A stretch of 47,486 bases of DNA from Bacteroidota bacterium (GTDB lineage Bacteria; Bacteroidota; Ignavibacteria; SZUA-365). Positions 33,957 to 43,113 of the stretch are shown one piece after another (the stretch's first letter is position 1; every line of letters starts with the position of its first letter). The DNA is taken from positions 1 to 47,486 of the forward strand of contig JACZJN010000161.1 of NCBI GenBank assembly GCA_014860565.1. Direction: 5' to 3'. Made by a program: the position numbers and the translations under genes. The notes under the pieces were generated by a model, which ran no database searches, was not told the origin of the DNA, and worked only from the letters and a program-made list of their open reading frames with translations.

Positions 33957-35104
33957 CAGTTCTGCAGCCGCTGTATTCCTTCGCGGAGTGTTTCATCCGA
34001 TTTTGCGAAACACAGCCGCAGCAGCGATTTCCCTTCGTCACTATTCTGATAGAACACTGATGGAGGTATGACGGCGACGCGCCGCTCGGTCACGAGCCGA
34101 GTGGCGCAGTGAACGTCGTCGTGCACCCCTTCCGGAAGCTTTACCATCATGAAATACGTGCCTTCAGGGAGAATCGCGCGTAGCGTGCTTTCGCGCAGGC
34201 CGTCGTAGAGCAGGTCGCGTTTGCGCTGATACAGCGCGCGGAATTCCGGCAGGTACTGCGTGAGCTGCTCGAGTCCATACGCCATCGCGTGCTGGCCCGG
34301 AGTGTTCACTGCGAACGTCACGAACTGGTGAACGGTGCGCACGGCCTGCGTCAGCGAAGGAACCGCGATCGCGTAACCGATTTTCCAGCCCGTCATTCCG
34401 AAGGTTTTTCCCGTCGAAGAAATCGTGATGGTACGCTCGCGCATCCCGGGGAGCGTCACGAACGGAATATGCTGCCGGTCATCGAAGGTAAGGAATTCGT
34501 AGACCTCATCGCTGATTACCAGCAGATCATGCTTTCGGGCGATTTCAGCGACGATGGCGAGTTCTTCACCTGAAAACATTCGTCCGGTAGGATTATGCGG
34601 ATTGTTCACCACGATCATGCGTGTGTGCGGGCTGATCGCGGAGGCGAGTTCTTCCGCGTCGATCCGGAACTCTGGCGCATGCAGCGTGACGCAGACAGGG
34701 ACCGCGCCGGCGAGAAGGCAGTTCGCGAAGTAGCTGTCGTAGTAGGGTTCGAAAAGAACGACTTCGTCGCCCGGATCCAGAAATGCCATCATCGTCGAGA
34801 ACAGCGACTCGGTCGCGCCCGCCGTAACGGTGACGTCGCTTTCCGCATTCCAGTCAAGGTCATAGAATGTTTTGTGGTATCCGGCCACGGCACGACGCAG
34901 GCGCTGCACTCCCGGCATCGGAGCATACTGGTTTTTTGCGGAGCGCAGGGCGTCGGTGAACGCATCCACGATCCAGGGAGGGCCATCGAAGTCAGGAAAC
35001 CCCTGGCCGAGGTTCACCGCCTGATGTTCGAGGGCCAGCTGGCTCATGGTCGCGAAGATGGATGGTTCGATGGCGTCGAGACGCCGGGCGTGCGTGTGTT
35101 TCAT
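33953..35104 (-). CDS. Class I aminotransferase, KAT/YbdL-like
   Basis: 383 aa, fold-type I PLP enzyme. The N-terminal stretch AVNLGQGFPDFDGPP and the sequence around the Schiff-base lysine SSTGKTFGMTGWKIGY (Lys ~232) are typical of the kynurenine aminotransferase/methionine aminotransferase (YbdL) group. PLP contacts NNPHNPTGR and ISDEVYEFL are present. ATG 35104 starts just before ARRLDAIEPSIFATMSQLA; the longer open frame is not family sequence. It lies 58 bp downstream of the MetS-like gene on the same strand, so it is probably co-expressed with the amino-acid transporter, suggesting transamination of methionine or another imported neutral or aromatic amino acid. Substrate assignment is inference. 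Confidence 0.92.
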   Translation of the reverse strand: MKHTHARRLDAIEPSIFATMSQLALEHQAVNLGQGFPDFDGPPWIVDAFTDALRSAKNQYAPMPGVQRLRRAVAGYHKTFYDLDWNAESDVTVTAGATESLFSTMMAFLDPGDEVVLFEPYYDSYFANCLLAGAVPVCVTLHAPEFRIDAEELASAISPHTRMIVVNNPHNPTGRMFSGEELAIVAEIARKHDLLVISDEVYEFLTFDDRQHIPFVTLPGMRERTITISSTGKTFGMTGWKIGYAIAVPSLTQAVRTVHQFVTFAVNTPGQHAMAYGLEQLTQYLPEFRALYQRKRDLLYDGLRESTLRAILPEGTYFMMVKLPEGVHDDVHCATRLVTERRVAVIPPSVFYQNSDEGKSLLRLCFAKSDETLREGIQRLQNC

Positions 35105-35162
35105 AGGGAGATTGAGGAGTAGCGGGAAGGATACTTCCGTTCGGAAGCAGAATCCCGGGAAT

Positions 35163-35294
35163 TCAGGAATCAGTTGATTTTTCCTGGCGGTTCTTTCGCG
35201 CCTCGCGCCGCATCGCATAGACGAGCAACGAAGCGAACCCGCCCCAGACGAGCGAGAGCACAACCGCCATTGTTATGAAAGCGCTGTCAGTCAT
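35163..35294 (-). CDS. metS: MetS-like small subunit of an NSS transporter
   Basis: A 43-residue membrane microprotein beginning MTDSAFITMAVVLSLVWGGF, with one transmembrane helix and a basic tail (MRREARKNRQEK). The pattern of a short polar start followed by a single helix with VWGG, encoded directly after an NSS-family transporter, is that of the MetS/AlaS small subunits required for methionine or alanine import by MetPS-type systems. Its ATG overlaps the transporter stop by 8 bp (ATGACTGA), implying coupled translation at matched levels. Confidence 0.85.
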   Translation of the reverse strand: MTDSAFITMAVVLSLVWGGFASLLVYAMRREARKNRQEKSTDS

Positions 35295-36729
35295 GGATCA
35301 GTGTTCCTCGTTCCGCGCGGCGGTTCCACCAAATGAATATTCCCAATGCGATGCCCCATTGCAGAAGAACCGTGCCCAGGCTCCAATCCGCAAACGGATC
35401 GAGCGACGCCGCCCAGCCCTCTTGCGAGATGGTCTGGCTCAGCCACCAGACGAGAAGGACCACCGCCTCGAGAAGAACAAAAACCACGAGGTACCGCCAC
35501 CAGGGTCCGAGGGTAAAATCGCTGTCGTCTGTGTTCATGTGCTCGAGGCGGAATTTTCGCGCTCCGAACTTGATGACGGCCACTGCGAACAGCAGCCCGG
35601 ACACCATCAGCCCGATGCCCCAGACCGCATCCTGGTTGTTGAAGAAAGACGGACTGAGCGCGGAGGGCAGTCCGAATATCACTCCTGCGATGCCGACCAG
35701 CAGCACCGCGCGGGGACGCGGGATCTTGCGGTCCATAAGCACGCGTGTTGCAAGTTCCACCATTGACACGAGCGATGTGAATGCGGCGAAGAGCAGCGCA
35801 AGAAAGAACACCGCCATGAATACCTGTCCGCCGGGCATCTGCGAAAACAGCTGCGGCACCCAGATAAATGTGAGACCGTTATTTCCCGCACCCACGATCT
35901 CGATGGCGGCGTCGGGTCGCACGGAGAAAATCGTGCAGAGCACGAGAATACCGGCCATCAGCGAAATGCTATTGTTGCCGAAGCCGATCATCGCCGCATT
36001 GAGCGTCGTGTCTTCGCGGCCACGTGCGTAGATGGCGTAGGTGAGGATGAGTCCCCATCCCGCGCCGGTATCCCACGCATTCTGCGTCAGCGCCTGCAGC
36101 CAGATTTCCGCATTGGCAAGATCGCCCCAGTGCACGGTGAACAGGAAGTTGAGTCCGATATGTGCGTTCGGAAGTGTAATCGCCCGAAGCATAAGCACGG
36201 CAATCAGCACGAGGAGGGTCGGGAGAAGGATGCGTGCGATGCGTTCGATTCCGCGGACCCCGCGATACACCAGCGCGGCGGCGGCGGCCATCATGGCTAC
36301 ATGCGCCAATACCGCCTGCCAACTGCCTTCAAAGCCATGCCAGAAGGATCCTGGCACCTGGTCGGGAATTTCACCGGTCACCGCGGCGATGAAAAACCGA
36401 AGACACCAACCGGTAACGACGGAATAGTAGAACATGATGGCGGTCGCGGTGAAGGCCACCCATAGTCCCATCCAGCGAAAGCGGCTGCCGATCAGCTTGC
36501 CGAAGGACTCGACGGGTCCGGCCCGCATGGATTTGCCGATAGTGAATTCTATCATAAGCAGGGGAATGGACCATGCGAACAGAAAGATCAGCCAAGGGAT
36601 GAGAAAGGTGCCGCCGTCATTGGTGGCCGCAATGCGTGGAAAACGCCAGACATTGCCCGTGCCGACCGCAAGGCTCAGCATTGCAAGCATCATGCCCCAG
36701 CGGGAGGAGAAGGTCTCGCTTCTGCTCAT
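35287..36729 (-). CDS. Sodium:neurotransmitter symporter (NSS) family amino-acid importer, MetP-like
   Basis: 480 aa with about 12 membrane helices. The sodium and substrate-binding segment of helix 1 reads LAVGTGNVWRFPR (~20-32), the family signature. Helix 2 has IPLLMIEFTIGKSMRAG, and helix 6 carries the unwound region near NAWDTGAGWGLILTYA. It imports amino acids with Na+. The adjacent MetS-like subunit points to a MetP/AlaP-type methionine or alanine carrier. It is the first gene of a three-gene minus-strand unit with metS and an aminotransferase. ATG 36729 is the start. Confidence 0.93.
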   Translation of the reverse strand: MSRSETFSSRWGMMLAMLSLAVGTGNVWRFPRIAATNDGGTFLIPWLIFLFAWSIPLLMIEFTIGKSMRAGPVESFGKLIGSRFRWMGLWVAFTATAIMFYYSVVTGWCLRFFIAAVTGEIPDQVPGSFWHGFEGSWQAVLAHVAMMAAAAALVYRGVRGIERIARILLPTLLVLIAVLMLRAITLPNAHIGLNFLFTVHWGDLANAEIWLQALTQNAWDTGAGWGLILTYAIYARGREDTTLNAAMIGFGNNSISLMAGILVLCTIFSVRPDAAIEIVGAGNNGLTFIWVPQLFSQMPGGQVFMAVFFLALLFAAFTSLVSMVELATRVLMDRKIPRPRAVLLVGIAGVIFGLPSALSPSFFNNQDAVWGIGLMVSGLLFAVAVIKFGARKFRLEHMNTDDSDFTLGPWWRYLVVFVLLEAVVLLVWWLSQTISQEGWAASLDPFADWSLGTVLLQWGIALGIFIWWNRRAERGTLIHD

Positions 36730-36898
36730 CCGCGCGTCGATTCCTCGAACACCCCGTCGAACAATCGATCGGTGTCCGTTGTCAACGTTGTGTTTCGCTC
36801 GTGCAATCGTTGGGCGAGATGCATCAGAGGCCTTTCTCGTAGTGTGGCTGTAATCTGTCCCTCAGGAGAGTAATTTCAAAATGCGAAGGAACACGGGG

Positions 36899-36929
36899 TT
36901 GTCTCTCCGGTGTACACCCGATATATTTC
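36899..36929 (+). promoter_or_regulatory. Promoter of the LEA2-like lipoprotein gene
   Basis: TTGT (36899-36902), 19-bp spacer, TATATTTC (36922-36929), ending 30 bp before the ATG. Confidence 0.4.
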
Positions 36930-36959
36930 GTCTTTCCACAAACAATTTTGGATCCGATC

Positions 36960-37589
36960 ATGATACGCTTCTCCCGCCTTTCCATTCTGCTGCTCTCAAC
37001 GATTTTCCTATTCACATCCTGCGCCGCTCTCAAGGATATGCAGAGGGCGATGACGAATCTGTCGCGCTGCAAGTTCAAACTCGAATCGGTGAACAATTTC
37101 GCGCTTTCGGGAATCCGGCTCGCCGATAAAAAGTCGGCTTCAGATTTTTCTCTCGTCGACGGAGCGAAGCTGGCGGCCTCTTTCGCTCGTAACGAATTTC
37201 CCGCTTCATTCACCTTGAATGTCGCGGCGATAAATCCCAACGACGGCACGGGCGGGACGCAGCAGGCCAGTGCAACACTGACGAGCTTCGCTTGGACGCT
37301 GATTCTCGACAACACGCTCACGATAAACGGCGACATCGCCGATCCTATCACCATCCCCGGAACCGGGCAGAAGGCGATCATCCCTCTTGTCATGAATCTG
37401 GATCTGGCGAAATTTTTCAAGGAGAAAGGCTATGATGCGGTCGTCAACCTCGCGCTGGCGCTCGGCGGTGCGAACAGTTCGCCCTCGCGCATCACGCTTC
37501 GGGCGACGCCGCGCATCCGCACCTCTCTCGGCGACATCACGTATCCGGGTGCGATCGACATCATCGACAGGGAATTTCGCGCTCAGTAA
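36960..37589 (+). CDS. LEA type 2-like lipoprotein
   Basis: 209 aa. The lipobox LFTSC places the acylated Cys at residue 21. The mature part fits the LEA_2 (water stress and hypersensitive response) beta-sandwich: FALSGIRLAD, then FTLNVAAINPN, and an ASATLTSFAWTLILDNTLTI segment followed by VMNLDLAKF. Bacterial LEA2 lipoproteins are common in Bacteroidota and their role is unclear; protection or lipid handling has been suggested for the fold. ATG 36960 is used because the signal peptide begins there; TTG 36948 is the only longer option. It converges on the NlpC/P60 gene and shares its terminator. Confidence 0.85.
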   Translation: MIRFSRLSILLLSTIFLFTSCAALKDMQRAMTNLSRCKFKLESVNNFALSGIRLADKKSASDFSLVDGAKLAASFARNEFPASFTLNVAAINPNDGTGGTQQASATLTSFAWTLILDNTLTINGDIADPITIPGTGQKAIIPLVMNLDLAKFFKEKGYDAVVNLALALGGANSSPSRITLRATPRIRTSLGDITYPGAIDIIDREFRAQ

Positions 37590-37663
37590 CGGTTCGGGAG
37601 CTGACCTCAACTCGCCACAGTAGGTCTTCGGCTCCAGCCGCTCTCCTGGACCGGGTCGCGACA

Positions 37664-37710
37664 TGACCTCACCCCCGACCCCTCTTCTGGAAGGAGAGGG
37701 GAGGAAGAGG
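37664..37710. repeat. Intergenic G/C-tract inverted repeat
   Basis: TGACCTCACCCCCGACCCC is followed by TCTTCTGGAAGGAGA and a run of purines rich in GGGG. ACCCCTCT and AGAGGGG form an imperfect hairpin. From memory, very similar CCCCTC...GAGGGG elements recur in intergenic regions of many environmental bacteria, so this is probably one copy of a dispersed non-coding repeat. Confidence 0.45.
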
Positions 37711-37716
37711 GGAAAG

Positions 37717-37755
37717 AAAAAAAATCCCGCGGTGATGACTGCGGGATTTTTCGTT
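37717..37755. terminator. Bidirectional terminator between LEA2 and NlpC/P60 genes
   Basis: AAAATCCCGC (37721-37730) and GCGGGATTTT (37741-37750) form a perfect 10-bp stem with a 10-nt loop. The minus-strand transcript, from the NlpC/P60 gene, then meets a run of about eight T; the plus-strand transcript meets a shorter T-run. Confidence 0.88.
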
Positions 37756-37777
37756 ATAACGGGGAATTATCTGAAGG

Positions 37778-38671
37778 TCAGCGAAGTGCCTGCGCGTCAG
37801 GGATATCTTCCTTGACGACACGGCGGGCGCCGACGTACGTGCGATTGTAGTAGGGATGCTCGAGGCTGGAAATCACTACGCCGTATTTCGTGCTCGCATG
37901 CGCGAAAAGGTTCGTGCCGACATAAATGCCGACATGGGAAACGGGGGTGCGGCGGCGGCGGGTTTTGAAAAAGATCAGATCGCCGATGCGCAGGTCGTCG
38001 CGTTTGACCGATTCGCCGATGCGGAACTGCTGGTTGGAGCTCCGGGGCAGGCCCACGCCAAGCGCGCGGCTGTAGATCGTGCCGGTGAACGCCGAGCAAT
38101 CCAACCCAGCGGTCGCATCCGTCCCGCCGTAGCGGTAGCGCAGTCCGAGGAGATTGATGATCTCGCGCATGAGCTCGGGACGGTTGACCGACGTATTGAT
38201 TTCCGGGGAATTGTCGGCGTCGACCACGGCGGTCTGCTGAATAACTTTTTCCAGCGCCACGGCGCTGACGGAGATATCCTCTTCGTCGAGATCATCGCCT
38301 TCCGCGAGTTCGTCCTCGATTTCCTCCACATCCAGTCCTAATTCGTCAACATGCATCGTCATGCTGACCGCCGACTGGTTGACGATCATCTTCTGAACAT
38401 CCTCTTCCGACGCGAATGCATTGCTCGCCGATTCAGCCTCTTCCTTGATGCTGGAATAGGAGGCAACAGTCGCAGGGTCGATCAGATCCTTCGAAGTGCG
38501 TTCGGCGATAGGTAATTGGTCAGGTGCAAACGAAGTGCTTGAGGTGCGGAAGCGAGGCAGGGGTTCGAGAGAAGCGCAGCCTTGCAGTAATATAAGCAGC
38601 AGAGGAAGCAATGCGAACAGACGGAAGCGTCCTGGTGTCAGTGTCACAGATTCTTCCTTTATGAGGTTCAT
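37778..38671 (-). CDS. NlpC/P60 family peptidoglycan hydrolase, lipoprotein
   Basis: 297 aa from ATG 38671. The lipobox LLQGC gives acylated Cys32. A long, strongly acidic spacer (around MHVDELGLDVEEIEDELAEG) precedes the C-terminal NlpC/P60 domain (~175-297): catalytic Cys ~192 in AGLDCSAF, His ~243 in VSHVGIYVG, and FAHAST as the third catalytic region. NlpC/P60 enzymes cut peptide stems of the cell wall, usually the D-Glu to diaminopimelate bond. The start is uncertain: ATG 38686 and GTG 38746 are in frame. A strong terminator follows the stop. Confidence 0.9.
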   Translation of the reverse strand: MNLIKEESVTLTPGRFRLFALLPLLLILLQGCASLEPLPRFRTSSTSFAPDQLPIAERTSKDLIDPATVASYSSIKEEAESASNAFASEEDVQKMIVNQSAVSMTMHVDELGLDVEEIEDELAEGDDLDEEDISVSAVALEKVIQQTAVVDADNSPEINTSVNRPELMREIINLLGLRYRYGGTDATAGLDCSAFTGTIYSRALGVGLPRSSNQQFRIGESVKRDDLRIGDLIFFKTRRRRTPVSHVGIYVGTNLFAHASTKYGVVISSLEHPYYNRTYVGARRVVKEDIPDAQALR

Positions 38672-39002
38672 GAATCCGGATGACATTGCCTTCGGCTCGC
38701 ATGCTCTTGCCCGTCTGCTCAGGAAACCTGAAACATATCTTGTCACGGCGAGATATCTTTGAGATTCTCTCGGGCGACGCGGCAGATATCAAATACTAGC
38801 GGCTCAAAAGGTCAGATGCATCCTTGAACTGGTGAGAAGCGGTGACACGAAGGGATACAGACGTTCGGGTCACCTCCGGAGTGAGAATCCACACTCCTCC
38901 GTTTCATAATTTATCAGGGTCAACTGGAAAAAACAAACGCTCGCAACCCCCTGAAAAGTAAAGATTTTTTCGGCCGAACTGTATGATATACGGACACTAA
39001 CA
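38672..39002. other. Intergenic region upstream of the NlpC/P60 gene
   Basis: About 330 bp without a supported gene; it should carry the NlpC/P60 promoter. On the minus strand a TATGTTTC hexamer-like element occurs near 38735, without a clear -33 partner. An AT-rich patch lies at ~38900-38995. Confidence 0.4.
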
Positions 39003-39029
39003 GAACACCCCGCCGGCGGCAGGGTGTTC
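39003..39029 (-). terminator. Hairpin after trxA
   Basis: GAACACCC (39003-39010) and GGGTGTTC (39022-39029) form a perfect 8-bp stem around a GC-rich loop that can itself partly pair. It lies 28 bp past the trxA stop. Only a poor T-run follows, so termination may be weak or Rho-assisted. Confidence 0.5.
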
Positions 39030-39056
39030 GAGACATAGATTCGTTCAGACGGAGTA

Positions 39057-39377
39057 TCAGAGCAGGGGCTTGACCTTCTCTTCGATGGCTGCTTTCGGAA
39101 CGGCACCGACGATTCGGTCGACCACCTCGCCGCCCTTGAAGACGAGCAGCGTCGGGATACTGCGGATGCCGTACTTCATCGCCGTGTTGGGATTGTTGTC
39201 GACATCGAGCTTGCCGACCTTCAGCTTGCCGTCATATTCGCCGGCAAGTTCTTCGACCACCGGTGCAATGATGCGGCAAGGACCGCACCACACTGCCCAG
39301 AAGTCAATCAGCACAGGGAGATCGCTCTGTTCGACTTCCTGCGCGAAGTTGGCGTCGGTGATTTCGACTGGTTTCAT
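39057..39377 (-). CDS. trxA: Thioredoxin
   Basis: 106 aa, a complete cytosolic thioredoxin: VLIDFWAVWCGPCRIIAPVVEELA with active-site WCGPC at ~29-33, the buried Asp region, and the cis-proline segment IRSIPTLLVFKGG. No signal peptide. It reduces protein disulfides and supplies electrons to ribonucleotide reductase and peroxidases. It starts 27 bp after the dnaE stop and is probably co-transcribed with it. Confidence 0.97.
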   Translation of the reverse strand: MKPVEITDANFAQEVEQSDLPVLIDFWAVWCGPCRIIAPVVEELAGEYDGKLKVGKLDVDNNPNTAMKYGIRSIPTLLVFKGGEVVDRIVGAVPKAAIEEKVKPLL

Positions 39378-39404
39378 GGGTATTCCTCTTGTTGACTGTA
39401 AGGA

Positions 39405-42400
39405 TTAGCTGTCGAGTGATATTCTGACGTTAGATGCACCAAATACCGTGCGGAGTTCAAGGAGCAATTCGCGCGTGACAAGAACCCTCAGTCCGCGGGA
39501 CATGAGATTCCATGCTTCTCCGTTGCCATCTGTAACATAAAAAAAACAGGATGAATTTCCCGAACCCCGTCGGCGCTCCAATGCTTCGATGCCGTCCTGG
39601 ATCTGTTTTTTTGTCGCCGAAAGCGTGGAGATGGAAATGATCAGCGACTGCGCAAGCATGGGCAGCGCCGTGCTGATGTCGGTGACCTCCTCTGCAACGA
39701 TGCGCAGGGAATCTCCGCTGACCTCTGCCTTGCCGGTCATGACGATAGGCCGGTCGGGGGTTATATGTACGGCGGACCGCTCATATGCGTCAGCAAACAC
39801 CAGGCATTCGGCCTTGCCGGTGAAATCCTCGATTGTGAGGAAGGCCATGGTGCGTCCGCGCTTGTCGATTTTCGTGCGCATTGCGGCAATGATGCCGCTG
39901 ACCCGAATGAGCGTTCCGTCGATACCAGGGTCGAATTCTCCGAAACGCACTTTGCTGATGGCCTCGACCTCGAGCCGCCACGGTTCGAGCGGGTGCCCTG
40001 ATATATAGAATCCGAGCACGCTTTTCTCTCTCGCCAGCTTTTCCGCGTCCGACCAGTCGGGCAAAGGCGGAAGTGCGGGCTGGGTCGCCGAGGAGAGATG
40101 CGGATCCGTCACGTCATCAAAAAGACTCGATTGTCCGTTTTCAATTTCCTGCTGCTTCTGTACGCCATATGCGATGGCGCTCTCGATCGCGGAAAATCTC
40201 TCTGCGCGATTGCCCCCGAGGCTGTCGGTGGCTCCGGCAAGGACCAGGCTTTCCATGGTTTTCTTGTTCACCGCGCGATTGTTGACGCGCTCGGTGAAAT
40301 CGAAGAGCGTTTTAAAGTGTTCGCCCGATTCCCGGGCCTCGACGATGCTTTCCACAGCACCGACACCGACGTTCTTGATCGCCGCCAGACCGAAGCGAAT
40401 ACGGTTTTCCGCGACACTGAAGTCCACGTAGCTTTCATTGACATCGGGCGGCAGCACTTCGATGCCGAGCTTGCGGCATTCGTCGATGAGTCCCACCACT
40501 TTCTCGGTCTTGGCCATTTCCGCGGTCATCAGTGCGGCCATGAACTCGGGGGTGTAATTGGCCTTGAGCCAGGCGGTCTGATAGGCGAGAATGGAATAGG
40601 CGACCGAGTGAGATTTGTTGAAGCCGTAGTTGGCGAACTTGTCGATCATGTCGAAGATTTCAGACGCGACCTTCTTCGAAATCCCGCGTTCCTGGGCCCC
40701 ATCCACAAAGGCCGTGCGCTGCTGTGCCATGACGTCGGCCTTTTTCTTTCCCATCGCGCGGCGCATGAGATCGGATTGTGCGAGGGTGAAGCCGGCGATG
40801 CTGCTTGCCAGCTGCATGACCTGCTCCTGGAATACGATGATGCCGTAGGTCGGCTTGAGTATCGCCTCCATGCTCGGGTGCAGGTATTCGATCGGCTTGC
40901 GGCCGAACTTGCGGTCGATGAATTCTTCGATAAAATCCATCGGACCCGGACGATACAGCGCGTTCATCGCGGCGAGATCGTCAATGGAGCGGGGTTTAAG
41001 CTTGGAGAGCCATTCGCGCATTCCGGAGGATTCGAACTGGAACACACCGACGGTATGTCCTTCGCCGATCATCTCGAAGGTCTTTTCGTCGTCGAGCGGA
41101 ATGGTATCGATGTCGATGTCAATGCCGCGTGTCTGTTTGACCAATCGCAGGGCCCGGTCGATAACGCTCAGCGTAATCAGCCCGAGGAAGTCCATTTTCA
41201 GCAGTCCCGCTTCCTCGAGGTCTCCCATGTTGTACATGGTCATGATCTCGGTGTTCGGCGACTTGTACAGCGGCACATAGTCGCTGGTATCGCTCGGCGC
41301 GATCACCACACCCGCGGCATGCATGCCCACATTGCGGTTGAGTCCCTCGAGGATGACCGAATACTCGACCAGCTGCTGGATTTTCGGATCGTCGCTTTTT
41401 CGTACCCAGTCCAGTTCCTTGATGGGAAACCATTTCCCGGTGCTGTCTTTCTCGAGGCCGAAGGCGAAGCGCAGCGGCTGCACCTTGCCCATTTTCACCG
41501 GAATCTGCTTGGTGATGGACTCGACGATGTTGAGTGGAATGCCGAGCACGCGGCCCACGTCCTTGATCACCGCGCGGGCACTGAGTTTGCCGAAGGTGAT
41601 GATCTGTGCGACGGAGTCGTTGCCGTATTTCTCCCGGGTGTAATTGATGACCTCCTCGCGTCGGTCGTCCTGGAAATCCACGTCGATATCGGGCATGGAA
41701 ATACGGTCGGGATTCAGGAAGCGCTCGAACAGCAGGTCGTAGCGCAAGGGATCGACGTTGGTAATGCCGAGCGAGTATGCCACGATGGAACCCGCGGCGG
41801 ATCCGCGGCCGGGTCCGACACGGATGCCGCTTTCCTTCGCCGCGTTGATGAAATCCTGCGTGATAAGGAAGTAGCCAGAATAGCCCATTTTCGTGATCAC
41901 CCCGATTTCAAAATCGAGGCGGTCACGGATCTCCGTCGTCAGCGTTTTATACCGGCGTTCCGCGCCTTCGAACGCCAGTCGCTGCATGTACTCGTCGAGC
42001 GTCGCCACACCTGCATCGGCCGGAATGGGGAAATCGGGCATGTGGTTGACACCGAGTTCCAGCGCGAAGTCTATTTTCTCCATCACCTCGACCGTCGACT
42101 CGATCGCCTGGGGATAGTCCTTGAACAACGCAAGCATTTCCTTCTCGGACTTGTAGTAATACTCGCGCGTCTCATAACGCAGGCGCTGGATGTCTTCCGC
42201 CTCGCGCACATCGGCGATGTGCAGGTACACATTGTGGGCGACGGAGTGGTTGCGGTCGACGTAATGAATATCGTTGGTGGCGATGAGCTTCATGCCGAGA
42301 TCCGTTGCCAGCCGCGGCATGCCCTCACGAATGATGGACTCACGCTCGAGGCCGTGATTCTGGATCTCGAGGTAGACATCGTCGCCGAAAATGTCCTTGA

Positions 42401-42905
42401 GCTGCCTGGCCACGTCCTTCGCCGCCTCGTAGTCGCCCACGGCGAGGTAGGTCGAGACCACGCCGCCCGCGCAGGCGGTCAGGGCGATGAGTCCTTCCGA
42501 GTAACGGCGCAGCAGTTCCCAATCAATGCGCGGCTTGTAATAGAAGCCTTCGGTATGGCCGAATGTGGTCAGCTTCAGCAGGTTGCGGTAGCCGATTTCG
42601 TTTTTTGCAAGAAGGACGAGATGGTTGTAGCCGTGGCGTTTGCCTTCGGGATGCGTTTCGGCGGCATTGCGGTCGAAGCGTGACCCGCGCGTCACCATAT
42701 ACATCTCGTTGCCGATAATCGGCTTGATCCCCGCTTTTCTTGCCTTCTTATAAAACTCCACCGCACCGTACATCACACCGTGGTCGGTGAGCGCGAAGGC
42801 CGGCATGTTGTTCTCCACCGATGCGGCGATCAGATCATCGACCGTGCATGCGGCGTCGAGCAGCGAGTAGTGCGAATGATTGTGGAGATGTATGAAATCG
42901 GCCAT
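39405..42905 (-). CDS. dnaE: DNA polymerase III subunit alpha
   Basis: 1166 aa, the replicative polymerase subunit. The N-terminal PHP domain begins FIHLHNHSHYSLLDAA. The polymerase active site is PDIDVDFQDDRR, with the catalytic aspartates near 401 and 403, and GPGRGSAAGSIVAYSLGI lies in the palm. The tandem HhH and OB-fold (LIRVSGIIAAMRTKIDKRGR) regions follow. Length fits DnaE1. ATG 42905 is used because the conserved MADFIHLHNHS starts there; the frame is open 16 codons further. dnaE and trxA form one minus-strand unit, divergent from the TPR gene. Confidence 0.98.
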   Translation of the reverse strand: MADFIHLHNHSHYSLLDAACTVDDLIAASVENNMPAFALTDHGVMYGAVEFYKKARKAGIKPIIGNEMYMVTRGSRFDRNAAETHPEGKRHGYNHLVLLAKNEIGYRNLLKLTTFGHTEGFYYKPRIDWELLRRYSEGLIALTACAGGVVSTYLAVGDYEAAKDVARQLKDIFGDDVYLEIQNHGLERESIIREGMPRLATDLGMKLIATNDIHYVDRNHSVAHNVYLHIADVREAEDIQRLRYETREYYYKSEKEMLALFKDYPQAIESTVEVMEKIDFALELGVNHMPDFPIPADAGVATLDEYMQRLAFEGAERRYKTLTTEIRDRLDFEIGVITKMGYSGYFLITQDFINAAKESGIRVGPGRGSAAGSIVAYSLGITNVDPLRYDLLFERFLNPDRISMPDIDVDFQDDRREEVINYTREKYGNDSVAQIITFGKLSARAVIKDVGRVLGIPLNIVESITKQIPVKMGKVQPLRFAFGLEKDSTGKWFPIKELDWVRKSDDPKIQQLVEYSVILEGLNRNVGMHAAGVVIAPSDTSDYVPLYKSPNTEIMTMYNMGDLEEAGLLKMDFLGLITLSVIDRALRLVKQTRGIDIDIDTIPLDDEKTFEMIGEGHTVGVFQFESSGMREWLSKLKPRSIDDLAAMNALYRPGPMDFIEEFIDRKFGRKPIEYLHPSMEAILKPTYGIIVFQEQVMQLASSIAGFTLAQSDLMRRAMGKKKADVMAQQRTAFVDGAQERGISKKVASEIFDMIDKFANYGFNKSHSVAYSILAYQTAWLKANYTPEFMAALMTAEMAKTEKVVGLIDECRKLGIEVLPPDVNESYVDFSVAENRIRFGLAAIKNVGVGAVESIVEARESGEHFKTLFDFTERVNNRAVNKKTMESLVLAGATDSLGGNRAERFSAIESAIAYGVQKQQEIENGQSSLFDDVTDPHLSSATQPALPPLPDWSDAEKLAREKSVLGFYISGHPLEPWRLEVEAISKVRFGEFDPGIDGTLIRVSGIIAAMRTKIDKRGRTMAFLTIEDFTGKAECLVFADAYERSAVHITPDRPIVMTGKAEVSGDSLRIVAEEVTDISTALPMLAQSLIISISTLSATKKQIQDGIEALERRRGSGNSSCFFYVTDGNGEAWNLMSRGLRVLVTRELLLELRTVFGASNVRISLDS

Positions 42906-43113
42906 GGTCCAGCATTCAGGGAACGATGAATCTAAAATAGAAAAGCATTTCATGGAAAGGCAATCCGCAGGGAGGGGGCGATCGTGGACGGACGCTGTTT
43001 CGCCTTGTCCTGCTTTCGTTTGCGAGCGGAGGGCCGCCGTCGATTTTTCTGGAAGCGGCGGGATGGATTTTCGTATCTTTCACGTCCGGTGCCAATTCAG
43101 CCGAAGACAGGAC

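Noticed and set aside
40098-42683. 861-codon open frame on the strand opposite dnaE
   Set aside because: It is the antisense of a certain dnaE gene. GC-rich codon use leaves the opposite frame open, and the product has no recognisable features.
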